From: Streptomyces sp. NBC_00289
GTDB taxonomy: Bacteria > Actinomycetota > Actinomycetes > Streptomycetales > Streptomycetaceae
DNA length: 64,000 nucleotides
Assembly (NCBI RefSeq): GCF_041435115.1
Contig: NZ_CP108046.1
Location: forward strand, 682,001 to 746,000
Direction of reading: 5' to 3'
The stretch's first letter is position 1. Each line of letters starts with the position of its first letter. The position numbers and the translations under genes are program-made. Of this stretch, positions 54,313 to 62,621 are shown piece after piece. Below the pieces are notes generated by a model. That model worked only from the letters and a program-made list of their open reading frames with translations, had not been told where the DNA came from and did not search any database.

Positions 54313-54435
54313 TCAGTCGACATCCACCAGTTCCCTCCGCAGTTGGGTGACGCGGGTCTGCAGTTCGGCCGCTTCTGCGGTCAGCGCCACCATCGCGACC
54401 GCGATATCGGTGCGTCCTTCATGGGTTTTGGCCAT
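54313..54435 (-). CDS. Small helical protein, 40 residues, unknown
   Basis: ATG 54435 stands 5 bases after AGGAGC. The product MAKTHEGRTDIAVAMVALTA then EAAELQTRVTQLRRELVDVD is a single amphipathic helix with heptad-like spacing. Good Shine-Dalgarno, G/C third positions and lack of overlap with any other gene favour a real gene. Function unknown. Confidence 0.5.
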   Translation of the reverse strand: MAKTHEGRTDIAVAMVALTAEAAELQTRVTQLRRELVDVD

Positions 54436-54572
54436 GGTGCTCCTGTGCTGTCGCCGCGTTGCCATGGGCAACCGAAGACACGTGTCGATTGCCTTGCGGC
54501 GGAATCCGGTGAGCCGTTCCCCGAAAGGATCGGGTGCCCCGTCCCGGAGAAAAGGGCCACCCGAATCGATGT

Positions 54573-55316
54573 CTACTGCTGCGCGAGCCAGTCGGCGAAC
54601 CTCGTGCCGGCGATGTGTGCGTCGGTACCCGGCAGAAGCGTGGTCTCCTCCAACTCGGCGCCCCAGTACGTCGCCTGCGGGTCGGTGACGATCTTGCGGG
54701 GGTCGTTCTGGGCGCTGAGTCCCATGCGGATGAACTGCTCGAGCTGGAACGCTTCGGGACCGGCGACCTCGACCACGCCGCAGACAGGGTCCCCGACCGC
54801 GGTGAGGCCGACGGCCGCGGCCACGTCGTCGGAGACGATGGGCTGGATCTTGGCATCGGGCAGGCGCACGGTGTCACCCTCGGTGACCCCGTCGGCGAGT
54901 CCCTTCGCGAACTCGAAGAACTGGGTGGCGTGCACGATGGAGTAGGGGTTGCCGGACGCCCTGATCAGGTCTTCCTGGGCCTGCTTGGCGCGGAAGTATC
55001 CGCTCTCCTGGAGGCGATCGGTGCCGACCACGGACAGTGCCACGTGATGCGCGACGCCCGCCTCGATCTCCGCCTTCAGCAGATTGGTCGTCGATGTGTG
55101 GAAGAAGTCCATGACGGCCTCGTCCTCGAACGAGGGCGAGTTCGACACGTCGACCACCACCGACGCACCCTGCAGGACTTCGGCCAGCCCCTCACCCGTC
55201 AACGTGTTGACGCCGGTGCTGGGCGCCGCCACGACCGCCTCGTGCCCGTGCTCGCGGAGCCTGGCGACCACCTTCGAGCCGATGAGCCCGGTTCCACCGA
55301 TTACTACGACCTTCAT
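54573..55316 (-). CDS. NmrA/atypical-SDR NAD(P)-binding protein (ECF41-linked)
   Basis: 247 residues from ATG 55316 with AAAGGA upstream. VVVIGGTGLIGSKVVARLRE is the nucleotide-binding site; VVDVSNSPSFEDEAVMDFF, HHVALSVVGTDRLQESGYFR then AKQAQEDLIRASG and YSIVHATQFFEF follow the NmrA/epimerase-like pattern. This is the class of 'E' gene often controlled by ECF41 sigma factors. Upstream, TGTCACA-N16-GGTC matches an ECF41-type promoter, and an ECF41 gene lies 394 bases further upstream. Confidence 0.88.
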   Translation of the reverse strand: MKVVVIGGTGLIGSKVVARLREHGHEAVVAAPSTGVNTLTGEGLAEVLQGASVVVDVSNSPSFEDEAVMDFFHTSTTNLLKAEIEAGVAHHVALSVVGTDRLQESGYFRAKQAQEDLIRASGNPYSIVHATQFFEFAKGLADGVTEGDTVRLPDAKIQPIVSDDVAAAVGLTAVGDPVCGVVEVAGPEAFQLEQFIRMGLSAQNDPRKIVTDPQATYWGAELEETTLLPGTDAHIAGTRFADWLAQQ

Positions 55317-55359
55317 GACGGGGTTCCTTTCGGGTTTCCCTGGTGCCTGTAGCAGTAGA

Positions 55360-55386
55360 GACCGGGCACGGGCCCTGTTTGTGACA
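55360..55386 (-). promoter_or_regulatory. ECF41-type promoter before the NmrA-like gene
   Basis: Read on the minus strand, TGTCACA (55386-55380) is followed after 16 bases by GGTC (55363-55360). The published ECF41 consensus, from memory, is TGTCACA-N16-CGTC. It lies 44 bases before the start codon. Confidence 0.6.
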
Positions 55387-55390
55387 ACCC

Positions 55391-55690
55391 CTATTCGACG
55401 AGTTTGGCCGCGGCCGAGACTTCCTCCACCAGCGAGGAAATCTCGTCGGGAACGGCCGGAATGCTCTCGCGGGTGACGCCCGTCGTCGGGGACCACACGA
55501 GATTGACCTGCAGAGCGGAATCCAGATCGGGGTAGTCACTGAGGTTGTGGCAGCCACGCGTCTCGCGACGCTCGAGGGCCGATTCGAGGGTGGCCCGGGC
55601 CGCCAGCGCGGCTGACTTGAGATCGAAGACGTGTGCGAGGTCCTGATAGTCCGCGATGTCCGGGTGGATGCCGACGGTCTCCATGCGCTT
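55391..55690 (-). pseudogene. C-terminal scrap of a succinate-dehydrogenase/aspartate-oxidase-type flavoprotein
   Basis: RRRARDKRMETVGIHPDIAD, ARATLESALERRETRGCHNL then SDYPDLDSALQVNLVWSP match the C-terminal helical domain of FAD-dependent fumarate/succinate dehydrogenase flavoproteins (RDxM, E-x-RG-x-H-x-R/L-SDYP-x-xD). The large FAD domain is missing. It lies between the sigma factor and the NmrA-like gene, in the same direction. Confidence 0.7.
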
Positions 55691-55709
55691 GTCACGCGCA
55701 CGGCGGCGT

Positions 55710-56624
55710 TCAGGAGGAGAACGTGGTGCCACAGTCCAGGGACGCCACGAAGGGTGCCAGCTTTTCCGGATTCATGACCCACATGGCCCGCTCGATGCCG
55801 CGTTCCGAGATGTCCAGGGTCAGCAGAACGACGGCCGTCCCGCCGGCCGAGACGAGGGCGGCAGGCCCGCCGTTGGCCTCGACCCAGTGGATCTCCTTCT
55901 GCGGCCAGAAGCGCGGGGCGAAGGCTGCAAGGTACCTGGAGACGTGCACCGAACCGACGACCGGAATCCTGGACGCCCCGCGCAGCCCGTTCCCGTCGGT
56001 GTAGCTGACCACATCGTCGGCGAGGATGCCTTCGAGCACGGCCAGATCGCCGGTCTGTGCCGCGGTGAGGAACACCTCCATCAACCGTCGGTGCTCGGTG
56101 GCCTCGACGGGCTTGCGACGCTCCGACGAGATGTGCTTGCGCGCCCGGCTGACCAGCTGGCGCGTATTGGTCTCGCTGGACTCCAGCATGTCCGCGATCT
56201 GCTGGTAGGGGTAGTCGAAGGCCTCCCGCAGCACATAGGCGGCCCTTTCCACGGGGTTGAGCCGCTCCAACAGGAAGAGCACCGCCGTGTCGAGCGCCTC
56301 GGCCCGCTCGGCGCCCAACTGCGGGTCCGCGCGCGTGTCGACCGGCTCCGGCAACCAGGGTCCGATGTACGACTCGCGCCGCACCCTGGCGGACTGGGCA
56401 ACGTTCAGCGCCAGCCGGGCGGTGACAGTGGCGAGGAACGCCTGCGGCTCGCGGACCACGTCACGGTCGGTGCCCTGCCACCGCAGCCACGCGTCCTGGA
56501 GCACGTCCTCGGCCTCCGTGGTGCTGCCGAGGACTCGGTAGGCGATGCCGAAGAGATGGGGACGCGCCGTCATGAACACGTTCGTCGCCTCGTCGAGGGA
56601 GTCCGTGTCGTCCCCGATACCCAT
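55710..56624 (-). CDS. ECF41-family RNA polymerase sigma factor
   Basis: 304 residues from ATG 56624 (AAGG upstream). Sigma region 2 reads ARPHLFGIAYRVLGSTTEAE then DVLQDAWLRW. The linker has YIGPWLPEPVDT, containing the WLPEP signature of ECF41 sigma factors. Region 4 is ERAAYVLREAFDYPYQQIAD then MLESSETNTRQLVSRARKHI. A C-terminal SnoaL-like domain follows (LAVLEGILADDVVSYTDGNG, RYLAAFAPRFWPQKEIHWVE), which in this family regulates activity in cis in place of an anti-sigma factor. Targets are usually neighbouring oxidoreductase/epimerase-type genes, as here. Confidence 0.9.
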   Translation of the reverse strand: MGIGDDTDSLDEATNVFMTARPHLFGIAYRVLGSTTEAEDVLQDAWLRWQGTDRDVVREPQAFLATVTARLALNVAQSARVRRESYIGPWLPEPVDTRADPQLGAERAEALDTAVLFLLERLNPVERAAYVLREAFDYPYQQIADMLESSETNTRQLVSRARKHISSERRKPVEATEHRRLMEVFLTAAQTGDLAVLEGILADDVVSYTDGNGLRGASRIPVVGSVHVSRYLAAFAPRFWPQKEIHWVEANGGPAALVSAGGTAVVLLTLDISERGIERAMWVMNPEKLAPFVASLDCGTTFSS

Positions 56625-56889
56625 GCGTGCCGCCTTCAGTTCCGACCCTGTTCCCGCAAGCGCTTGCCCATGGTACGGCGGGCGGGGCACCACCCACGAC
56701 GTAGTTGCCGGTCAGGCCCGAGGAGCTTGCCATGCCGAGTGTGTCACCACTTCCCCGGGTTACTTACCTGAAGCGCGAGGCCGCCCGGCAGGGACATACG
56801 CCTCCAGTCGGCGGTGGGTTACCGCCCTCCGCGTGAAGTCCACGTCCACTACGAGAAGTTACGAATCGTGGGCCGAGGGGCGGTGCGGC

Positions 56890-57513
56890 TCAGCCGGCAA
56901 ATTCGTCGACGCCGAGGGCGAAGTCCCAGTGACCCACTCCCTGACCGGCGAGGCCCACCGTGACCAGGCCCGCTCCTTCCAGCCAATGCGCCATCTTCAG
57001 GTCGCCGACGTCCAGCGGGCGCAGCCCGAGGCTCTTGACGAACTCCGCCACGCCCGCTTTGGCCTGCGCACTGTCGCCGGCGACGAAGACGACGGGCCGA
57101 CCCTTCTCCAGGACATGACGGAAGACGGTGTTGAACGCCTTCACCACGCTGGCGCTGGCCGGCACCACCTTGGCGGCTTCCTGCGCGATCGAGGTCTGCT
57201 CGCGGTGGGCCAGCCCATCGAAGGTGGAATTGAAGGGGTTGCTGATGTCGACGATGACCTTGCCCGCGAGTGCGTCGCCGTACCTAGCGACGGCCGGAAC
57301 GACGCCGTCGAACAACAGGGCCACGATGACGATGTCCCCGGCCGGGACGGCGCCCCACTCTCCCGTCGTGGCGCCGCCGCCGAGAGCCTTGGCCAGGTCA
57401 GCGGCCTTGGACTGATCGCGGCCCATGACCTCGACGGTGTTGCCACCCGCTACCGCCCGCGTGCCGATGGCGCGGGCCATGTTCCCGGTGCCGATGATGG
57501 TGATGCTGCTCAT
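56890..57513 (-). CDS. NADPH-dependent F420-reductase-like protein
   Basis: 207 residues from ATG 57513 with AGAGGG upstream. MSSITIIGTGNMARAIGTRA is the dinucleotide site, followed by VEVMGRDQSKAADLAKALGG, IVIVALLFDGVVPAVARYGD, GKVIVDISNPFN and VVKAFNTVFRHVLEKGRPVV. This matches the NAD(P)-binding domain of F420:NADP oxidoreductases and their relatives. A reductase is expected, but use of F420 is not certain. Confidence 0.82.
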   Translation of the reverse strand: MSSITIIGTGNMARAIGTRAVAGGNTVEVMGRDQSKAADLAKALGGGATTGEWGAVPAGDIVIVALLFDGVVPAVARYGDALAGKVIVDISNPFNSTFDGLAHREQTSIAQEAAKVVPASASVVKAFNTVFRHVLEKGRPVVFVAGDSAQAKAGVAEFVKSLGLRPLDVGDLKMAHWLEGAGLVTVGLAGQGVGHWDFALGVDEFAG

Positions 57514-57786
57514 GCGGTGTGCCCTCTTCCTTGTTCTGGAGCTTTCCATTTGTCTCGTTCGTGTCGGTCCTGGCCCAGCGCGTCGACTGCGGCGCACTGG
57601 GCCAGCCGCTACTTGTCAGGTACCTCGGCATCACCTCTGACGTGCCGCTTCAGGCTGCCGACTCGCAGTCGCCGTCTCCCGGAACATCGAGATCCCAATC
57701 CAGCGGACACCCAGCCAAGTAGGCCGCAAAGCTGAGTTACTCCAAGGAGTCAGGTCATGGAGATGGGACGACGGAGTCCATGATCG

Positions 57787-58226
57787 TTACTTCCCGTCCG
57801 TACGCAGTTCCCAGGACCACATGCCGAGGAGGTGGGCAAGGTGCCCCTGCGTCTCGACGGCGGACGGCAGCGGGCGCCAGAAGATGGTCACCTCGGCAAT
57901 CTTGCCGTCCGCGTCGAGCAGGATGTGGTCCATGCCGTTGACCATGGTGTCTTCGATCTGCAACCGAAAGAAGGCCGCGTGGTGGCTCTCGCCGGTAAGG
58001 ACCTCCCTCTAGCTGAGGTCGGTCGCCACCCTGCTGACGGTCTGTATGGCTCCCGTGACGGCCTCACGGCCAATGAGTGGCTCGTCGCCGAGCGGGCTGA
58101 TCAGCACCACGTTCTCAGCGAGTACACCGGGAGGGCGTCTTCGTCTGCGCCGCCGTGCATGCAGTCGATGAAGGACTGGATGGTGGCGCGGCGCGGGGCG
58201 AGTTTCGAGGACAGCTCCTTCGCCCG
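57787..58226 (-). pseudogene. SnoaL-like protein, frameshift and nonsense codon
   Basis: Minus frames: KLAPRRATIQSFIDCMHGGA then (new frame) VLAENVVLISPLGDEPLIGR and VTGAIQTVSRVATDLS, a TAG near 58011, then REVLTGESHHAAFFRLQIED, MVNGMDHILLDADGKIAEVT and IFWRPLPSAVET, ending RTDGK. This is the order of a SnoaL/NTF2-like domain. The TAG stands where Tyr is usual (TAC or TAT to TAG). It is followed upstream by an intact SDR on the same strand. Confidence 0.65.
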
Positions 58227-58277
58227 TGTCCACGCTGGTAAATGCGTGCGTGCCCCGTATTTGCCAGTGTCTGGCGG

Positions 58278-59012
58278 TTAGACGACGGTGGTGCCGCCGT
58301 CTGTGGTCAGTTCCAGTCCGTTGACGTAGCTGGAGTCGTCGGAGGCGAGGAAGAGTGCGACGGTGGCGATCTCCTCGGGGCGACCCATCTCTCCGCGGGG
58401 GATCAGGGACTCGAAGGCCTTCTTGGTGGCCTCGTCGAAGACTTCCTCCTGCTTCGCTGTGGCGACCTGGCCGGGGGTGAGTACGTTGACCCGGATCTTC
58501 CGGTCCTTGAGCTCGTTGAGCCACACGCGGGCCCAGGCCTGCTGCACGGCCTTGCTGCCGGCGTACACGCTCCATCCGGGAAAGCCGCGCAGGGAGGCGT
58601 TCGAGCCGGTCATGAAGATCGAGGCGCCATCGTTGAGCAGCGGCAGCGCCTTCTGCACCGTGAACAGGGTGCCGCGCGCGTTGAGCAAGAAGGCGCGGTC
58701 GAACTGCTCTTCGGTGATCTCGCCAAGCTTGGCCTGCTCACCCATTCCGGCACTGGCCCACAGGACGTCGATCGAACCCTTTTCCTTCTTGACCGTCTCG
58801 TAGAGGCGGTCAAGGTCGGCCAGCTCGGCCGCGTCACCCTGCACGGCGGTGACGTTGCGGCCGATCACCTTGACGGCTTCGTCGAGGGCTTCCTGCCGCC
58901 GGCCCAGGATGTAGACGTAGGCCCCTTCTTCAACGAACAGCTGGGCGCCGGCCAGCGCCATGCCGGTTGAGGCGCCGGTGATCACCGCTACCTTGCCATC
59001 GAGCTTTCCCAT
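58278..59012 (-). CDS. Short-chain dehydrogenase/reductase
   Basis: 244 residues from ATG 59012 with GGAGTG upstream. Motifs: VAVITGASTGMALAGAQLFV (a variant without the usual GIG), VLWASAGMGEQ, MTGSNASLRG (catalytic Ser) and YAGSKAVQQAW (Tyr-x3-Lys). The C-terminus SYVNGLELTTDGGTTVV is classical. It is divergent from a TetR gene and is probably its target; the operator-like sites lie between. Confidence 0.9.
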   Translation of the reverse strand: MGKLDGKVAVITGASTGMALAGAQLFVEEGAYVYILGRRQEALDEAVKVIGRNVTAVQGDAAELADLDRLYETVKKEKGSIDVLWASAGMGEQAKLGEITEEQFDRAFLLNARGTLFTVQKALPLLNDGASIFMTGSNASLRGFPGWSVYAGSKAVQQAWARVWLNELKDRKIRVNVLTPGQVATAKQEEVFDEATKKAFESLIPRGEMGRPEEIATVALFLASDDSSYVNGLELTTDGGTTVV

Positions 59013-59058
59013 GATCACTCCATTGAGCTGACGAGTATTCGGAACAGCCGAGACGTTA

Positions 59059-59131
59059 TGTACACCGGCCTGTGTGCTTAACGTATCCGAGGGCCGACTG
59101 GAGCGCAAGCTATGTATACCGATCAGTACCC
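59059..59131. promoter_or_regulatory. Two operator-like sites between SDR and TetR genes
   Basis: TGTACACCGGCCTGTGTGC (59059-59077) and TGTATACCGATCAGTACCC (59113-59131) share TGTAYACCGRYCWGT. Both are partly palindromic, as TetR operators are, and the second lies at the expected start of the TetR transcript. Confidence 0.55.
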
Positions 59132-59151
59132 GACTGCGTTAGACTGTGGAT

Positions 59152-59751
59152 ATGACGGAGCTGGAGAAGGGCCCCCAAGGCCGACGCCGCGGCCGGGGCG
59201 CACGCGAACGCATCCTCGGCGCGTCCCGGCAACTGTTCGGCGACCAGGGCATCAACCGCACCGGGATGGACCAGCTGTGCGCAGTGGCCGAGGTCTCGAA
59301 GCGCACCGCCTACCAGCACTTCACCACCAAGGACGAACTCGTCGCCGAATACCTTCGCCGATTCGATCCCGACGTCATGTCCGCGGTGTTCGACCGCACC
59401 GACCTCACCCCCCGCGAACGACTGCTCGCCGCCTTCGAGCTGCCCGCGTCCGGGACGCAAGAGCTCACCCCCATGTGCCCGTACATCGCGGCGGCCGTCG
59501 AACTCCACGACCCCCAACACCCCGCGTCCCAATACGCACGCGACTACAAGCAAGCCATCGCCGCGCGCCTGGCAGAAACCGCACGCGAAGCCGGCGCCAC
59601 CCACCCTGAACAACTCGGCGAACAACTGGCACTGCTCCTCGACGGCGCCGCGGCCCGCACGCGAGTCCTCAACACCGAAAGCTTCCCCACCGCCGCCGCC
59701 ATCGCCGCCGTCCTCATCGACAACGCCATCCCCACGACAGCCCAGCGATGA
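59152..59751 (+). CDS. TetR-family regulator
   Basis: 199 residues from ATG 59152 (GTG 59146 also possible). The HTH reads RERILGASRQLFGDQGINRT then GMDQLCAVAEVSKRTAYQHF and TTKDELVAEYLRRFD. The C-terminal domain includes TPMCPYIAAAVELHDPQHPA then SQYARDYKQAIAARLAETA. It probably represses the divergent SDR gene and itself. Confidence 0.9.
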   Translation: MTELEKGPQGRRRGRGARERILGASRQLFGDQGINRTGMDQLCAVAEVSKRTAYQHFTTKDELVAEYLRRFDPDVMSAVFDRTDLTPRERLLAAFELPASGTQELTPMCPYIAAAVELHDPQHPASQYARDYKQAIAARLAETAREAGATHPEQLGEQLALLLDGAAARTRVLNTESFPTAAAIAAVLIDNAIPTTAQR

Positions 59752-59759
59752 GGGTCGAG

Positions 59760-60314
59760 CACGATGAGGGTGGGTCGCTGTAGAAAGAGGTAGAGGTTTG
59801 CTCCACCCTTGAGGTGGGGGGCGAACCGGCCGTGCTCCAGGACACCTCCGCCTCCGAGGCGGCCTCCGCCGAGCTCGCGGACCTGCTCGACGACCAGATC
59901 GTCGCGCTGATGAACCGCTCGCGGCCGTCGTCCGAGCTTCCGGTGCAGGTGGATCCGAAGTAGGCGTACACCTCCACCTGCATGCCGGTGGTCGTCGCCC
60001 CACGCTCCCGCGCTGCGCCCTGACCTGCGGTTGCCCACGGGGTCTCGGCATCCTCCACCAGCGCGGCCGGCAGGCGCTTCTGGCTTCGTCTGCTGTCCGG
60101 CGCGGTAGCGCTGCAGGATGCGGGTCGAGACGCCCAGCTGTTCAGCCACAGCCTTCGTGGACTTCTTGGCGCCCGCCCGTGTAGAGGAATTCCACCTGAG
60201 CCTTCGCGGATTGCGGCGCGGGCCGGATGAACACCTTGCGCTCCGCGGCTTGAGGGCGTCCAGGCCCCTGCTGCGGCGCGGGGCCGGCGGCTGCGTGTCG
60301 TCGCTGTCGATCAT
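59760..60314 (-). pseudogene. tpg: Terminal protein (Tpg)-like gene relic
   Basis: ATG 60314 gives IDSDDTQPPAPRRSRGLDAL; frames then join as RPAPQSAKAQVEFLYT, AKKSTKAVAEQLGVSTRILQ then RYRAGQQTKP, and TTTGMQVEVYAYFG with SSDDGRERFI. Order and motifs (PAPQSAKAQVEFL, an HTH ending RYRAGQ, TTTGM) fit Tpg proteins that cap linear Streptomyces replicons. At least three frameshifts are present, and the last third is not recognisable. Its presence suggests a replicon-end or linear-plasmid origin. Confidence 0.55.
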
Positions 60315-60354
60315 TCATCCAGCAGACGCCCGTTGTCGGCGTCGGCTGAACCTG

Positions 60355-62090
60355 GGTTCTGGATCACTTTCAGTGCTAGGGCCACGGAGGGTCACCGAAA
60401 CCGCGATCATGAACGGCATCGCGCGGTGAGGAGGACCCGTTTGCGGAGCAGGTCGAAGTTGGCTCGGCCGAACATCTGCCGCTTCAACATCTTGATCTTG
60501 TTGTTCTGACCCTCGACCGCGCCGGAGCTGTAGCGAAGGCTGAGGCCGGCGACGACGGCATCGAGATCCTGGCCGAGACCGGTGACGAAGGTATGAAGGG
60601 CTGGCAGGTCCTCGGCCCGGACGCTCGTGATCCACTTGTTCAGGTCCCGGCCCTGACGGTTGTTCATGAGCTCGGCAAACGTGCGGACGTGGTGGGCGGT
60701 GCGGTCGAGCGCGGGGCAGCGAGCCAGGATCGCTTTGAGCTGCTGGGTCTGGTCCTCGGTGAGGCGGTCGGGATGGCGGGTGAGCCAGCTGGTCACATTC
60801 CGCACGGACGGCGTCTTGTGGGGCGGGTCGTGCGGAAAGTTCTCGCGGAGTTTGGCCACGTAGACCTTCACCACGTTCTCGCCGCCGGGGTAGCCACGTT
60901 CGCGTACTTCCTCGAACAGGCGGCGGGCGACGGTGCAGCCCTCCGCCCACCGCTGGTGCAGGTAAGGCTTGTAGGGGTCGAGAATGCTGGCTCGGCCGGT
61001 CCACCGGCCAACCAGGAGTTCGTCCGCGCTTGCCGCGTTGGCGAAGCGGCGGACGGTATTGCGGGCCAGCCCCTGTTGGCGGGCGATCGCGCGCAGTCCG
61101 ATGCCCTGCTCGAGGAGAGCGTGGATAGCCGCGTGCTGTTCCCGGATGCGGTCGGAGAGTCGGCCGGTTGTCCGCGGCCCTCTGGGAGAGGGCGGATCGA
61201 GGTTCGTGTTCTCCGTGTCCGCGACGGCCTGGGCCGTGGCGGCGTCGTGCGGCTCACGTAGCAGAGCGCGGTGTTGAACGACTGTCTTCTCGACGGCCTC
61301 AGTAAGGTTCGACCAGATGTGCCATCGGTCCGCGACGTGGATGGCGTTCGGGGCGCCGAGCCGTCCGGCCTCGGCATAGGCGGTGGAGCGGTCCCGACAG
61401 ATCACCTCGATGCCGGGATGGTCGGCGAGCCACTTGGCGACCGTCGACGTCGTCCGGTCCGGCAGCAGGTCGATGGGCTGACGGGTTTCGATGTCGATCA
61501 GGATCGTGCCGTACTTGTGGCCCTTGCGCAGCGCGAAGTCGTCCACCCCGAGCACCCGCGGTGTCGAGGTCTCGGGCTCCGGCAGGCGACGGATCAACCG
61601 CAGCAGTGTCGACCTGCTCACCCCGGCGGCCAGAGTCTGGGAGAGGCGGGCACCGGCACGGCCGGCCAGCATCACCGCCACACGCTCCAGCACTGTCTGC
61701 AGCCCGGCGCTGCGTCGGCCGTGCCGGACGGTCAGTCCGTCGACCTGCTCGGCGAACGTCGCCTGTCTGCACAAACGTTGGCCGCAGCGGAACCGCCGCA
61801 CCTGTAACTCGATCAGCACCGGACGCCCTCTGACCGAGCTGTCGGCGAGCCGCCGTACGTACCGGCTGTGCACCCGAGACGACAGCGTCCCGCACGCTGG
61901 ACATACGACCCGCTCCGCAACCGCCCGGGCCCGCACGGCCACCAACTCGCCGTCAGGCACAACGTTTTCGATCACGACACCTTGGACCTGGTGGAACCAC
62001 AGGTTCTGGAGGAGAACATCACCCACGACCGTTCATGATCGCGGTTTCGGTGACCCTCCGTGGCCCCAGCACTGAAAGTGATCCAGAACC
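60355..62090 (-). mobile_element. ISL3-family element with long inverted repeats
   Basis: 60355-60415 and the complement of 62030-62090 are nearly identical over about 61 bases (GGTTCTGGATCACTTTCAGT onward, one difference noticed). The single transposase gene occupies nearly the whole interval. No clear 8-bp target duplication is visible at the flanks, so the flanks may have been rearranged. Confidence 0.88.
60407..62026 (-). CDS. ISL3-family transposase
   Basis: 539 residues. The N-terminal zinc ribbon has VCPACGTLSSRVHSRYVRRL and FRCGQRLCRQATFAEQ. The catalytic region includes LGVDDFALRKGHKYGTILID (first Asp), VICRDRSTAYAEAG (second), HVADRWHIWSNLTEAVEK, and the C-terminal SSGAVEGQNNKIKMLKRQMF then GRANFDLLRKRVLL (Glu in VEGQNNKIK). 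This is the family layout, and the gene is unbroken. The stop lies inside the inverted repeat. Confidence 0.92.
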   Translation of the reverse strand: MGDVLLQNLWFHQVQGVVIENVVPDGELVAVRARAVAERVVCPACGTLSSRVHSRYVRRLADSSVRGRPVLIELQVRRFRCGQRLCRQATFAEQVDGLTVRHGRRSAGLQTVLERVAVMLAGRAGARLSQTLAAGVSRSTLLRLIRRLPEPETSTPRVLGVDDFALRKGHKYGTILIDIETRQPIDLLPDRTTSTVAKWLADHPGIEVICRDRSTAYAEAGRLGAPNAIHVADRWHIWSNLTEAVEKTVVQHRALLREPHDAATAQAVADTENTNLDPPSPRGPRTTGRLSDRIREQHAAIHALLEQGIGLRAIARQQGLARNTVRRFANAASADELLVGRWTGRASILDPYKPYLHQRWAEGCTVARRLFEEVRERGYPGGENVVKVYVAKLRENFPHDPPHKTPSVRNVTSWLTRHPDRLTEDQTQQLKAILARCPALDRTAHHVRTFAELMNNRQGRDLNKWITSVRAEDLPALHTFVTGLGQDLDAVVAGLSLRYSSGAVEGQNNKIKMLKRQMFGRANFDLLRKRVLLTARCRS

Positions 62091-62223
62091 AGGATTCGGG
62101 CGACGGCGAGACCCGTTCCCCTGTGGACAGAATCCGTGTCCGGGCGCCCACGTTGCGGGAGGGTTGACGGCGCAGGTCAGCAGATCGTGGGTGGAGGGCC
62201 ACGTCCAGAGCAAGAGGCCGGCC

Positions 62224-62442
62224 ATGGCGTTGCTGGAGTTCTCCGACCGGCTACCGCAGTGTTCACGCTGCCGGGGCAACCGCATCATAGGCGGGGTGGC
62301 CCCGCAGGACGACGAACAGGGGCGGCCGGTCTACCTCGGGCTTCGCGTCAAGGAGGGCGCAGGTCTGCTGATGGAGTGGACGAAGGAGTGCACGGCCACC
62401 CACGGCTGGTACCTGCCGGACACGCCTCCCGACCAGCCCTGA
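62224..62442 (+). CDS. Small CxxC protein, unknown
   Basis: 72 residues from ATG 62224 with AGAGG upstream; the frame is open further upstream. The product reads MALLEFSDRLPQCSRCRGNR, then GRPVYLGLRVKEGAGLLMEW and CTATHGWYLPDTPP. A single CxxC could be half a zinc site. I do not recognise it. It could also be the 3' end of a longer gene cut by the ISL3 element. Confidence 0.45.
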   Translation: MALLEFSDRLPQCSRCRGNRIIGGVAPQDDEQGRPVYLGLRVKEGAGLLMEWTKECTATHGWYLPDTPPDQP

Positions 62443-62621
62443 GCCGTCATCGGCAGAAGCTGCCGGGCGCGTAGCGCCGCCGCGTCGACGGGCAGCGCGG
62501 CCGCCGGGTCCGAAGGTGTCGAGGGCTGCGAGGCGATCTGGGCGCGGCAGTCCGCTGCGGATAGGGTGCAAAGAACGCGCGGCGCGGGCGCCCGGAGGAT
62601 GGCCGCGCCACACCTTGTGGG

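Noticed and set aside
62035..62223. Upstream extension of the small CxxC gene into the ISL3 repeat
   Set aside because: The extension translates the inverted repeat itself, and a good ribosome-binding site precedes ATG 62224.
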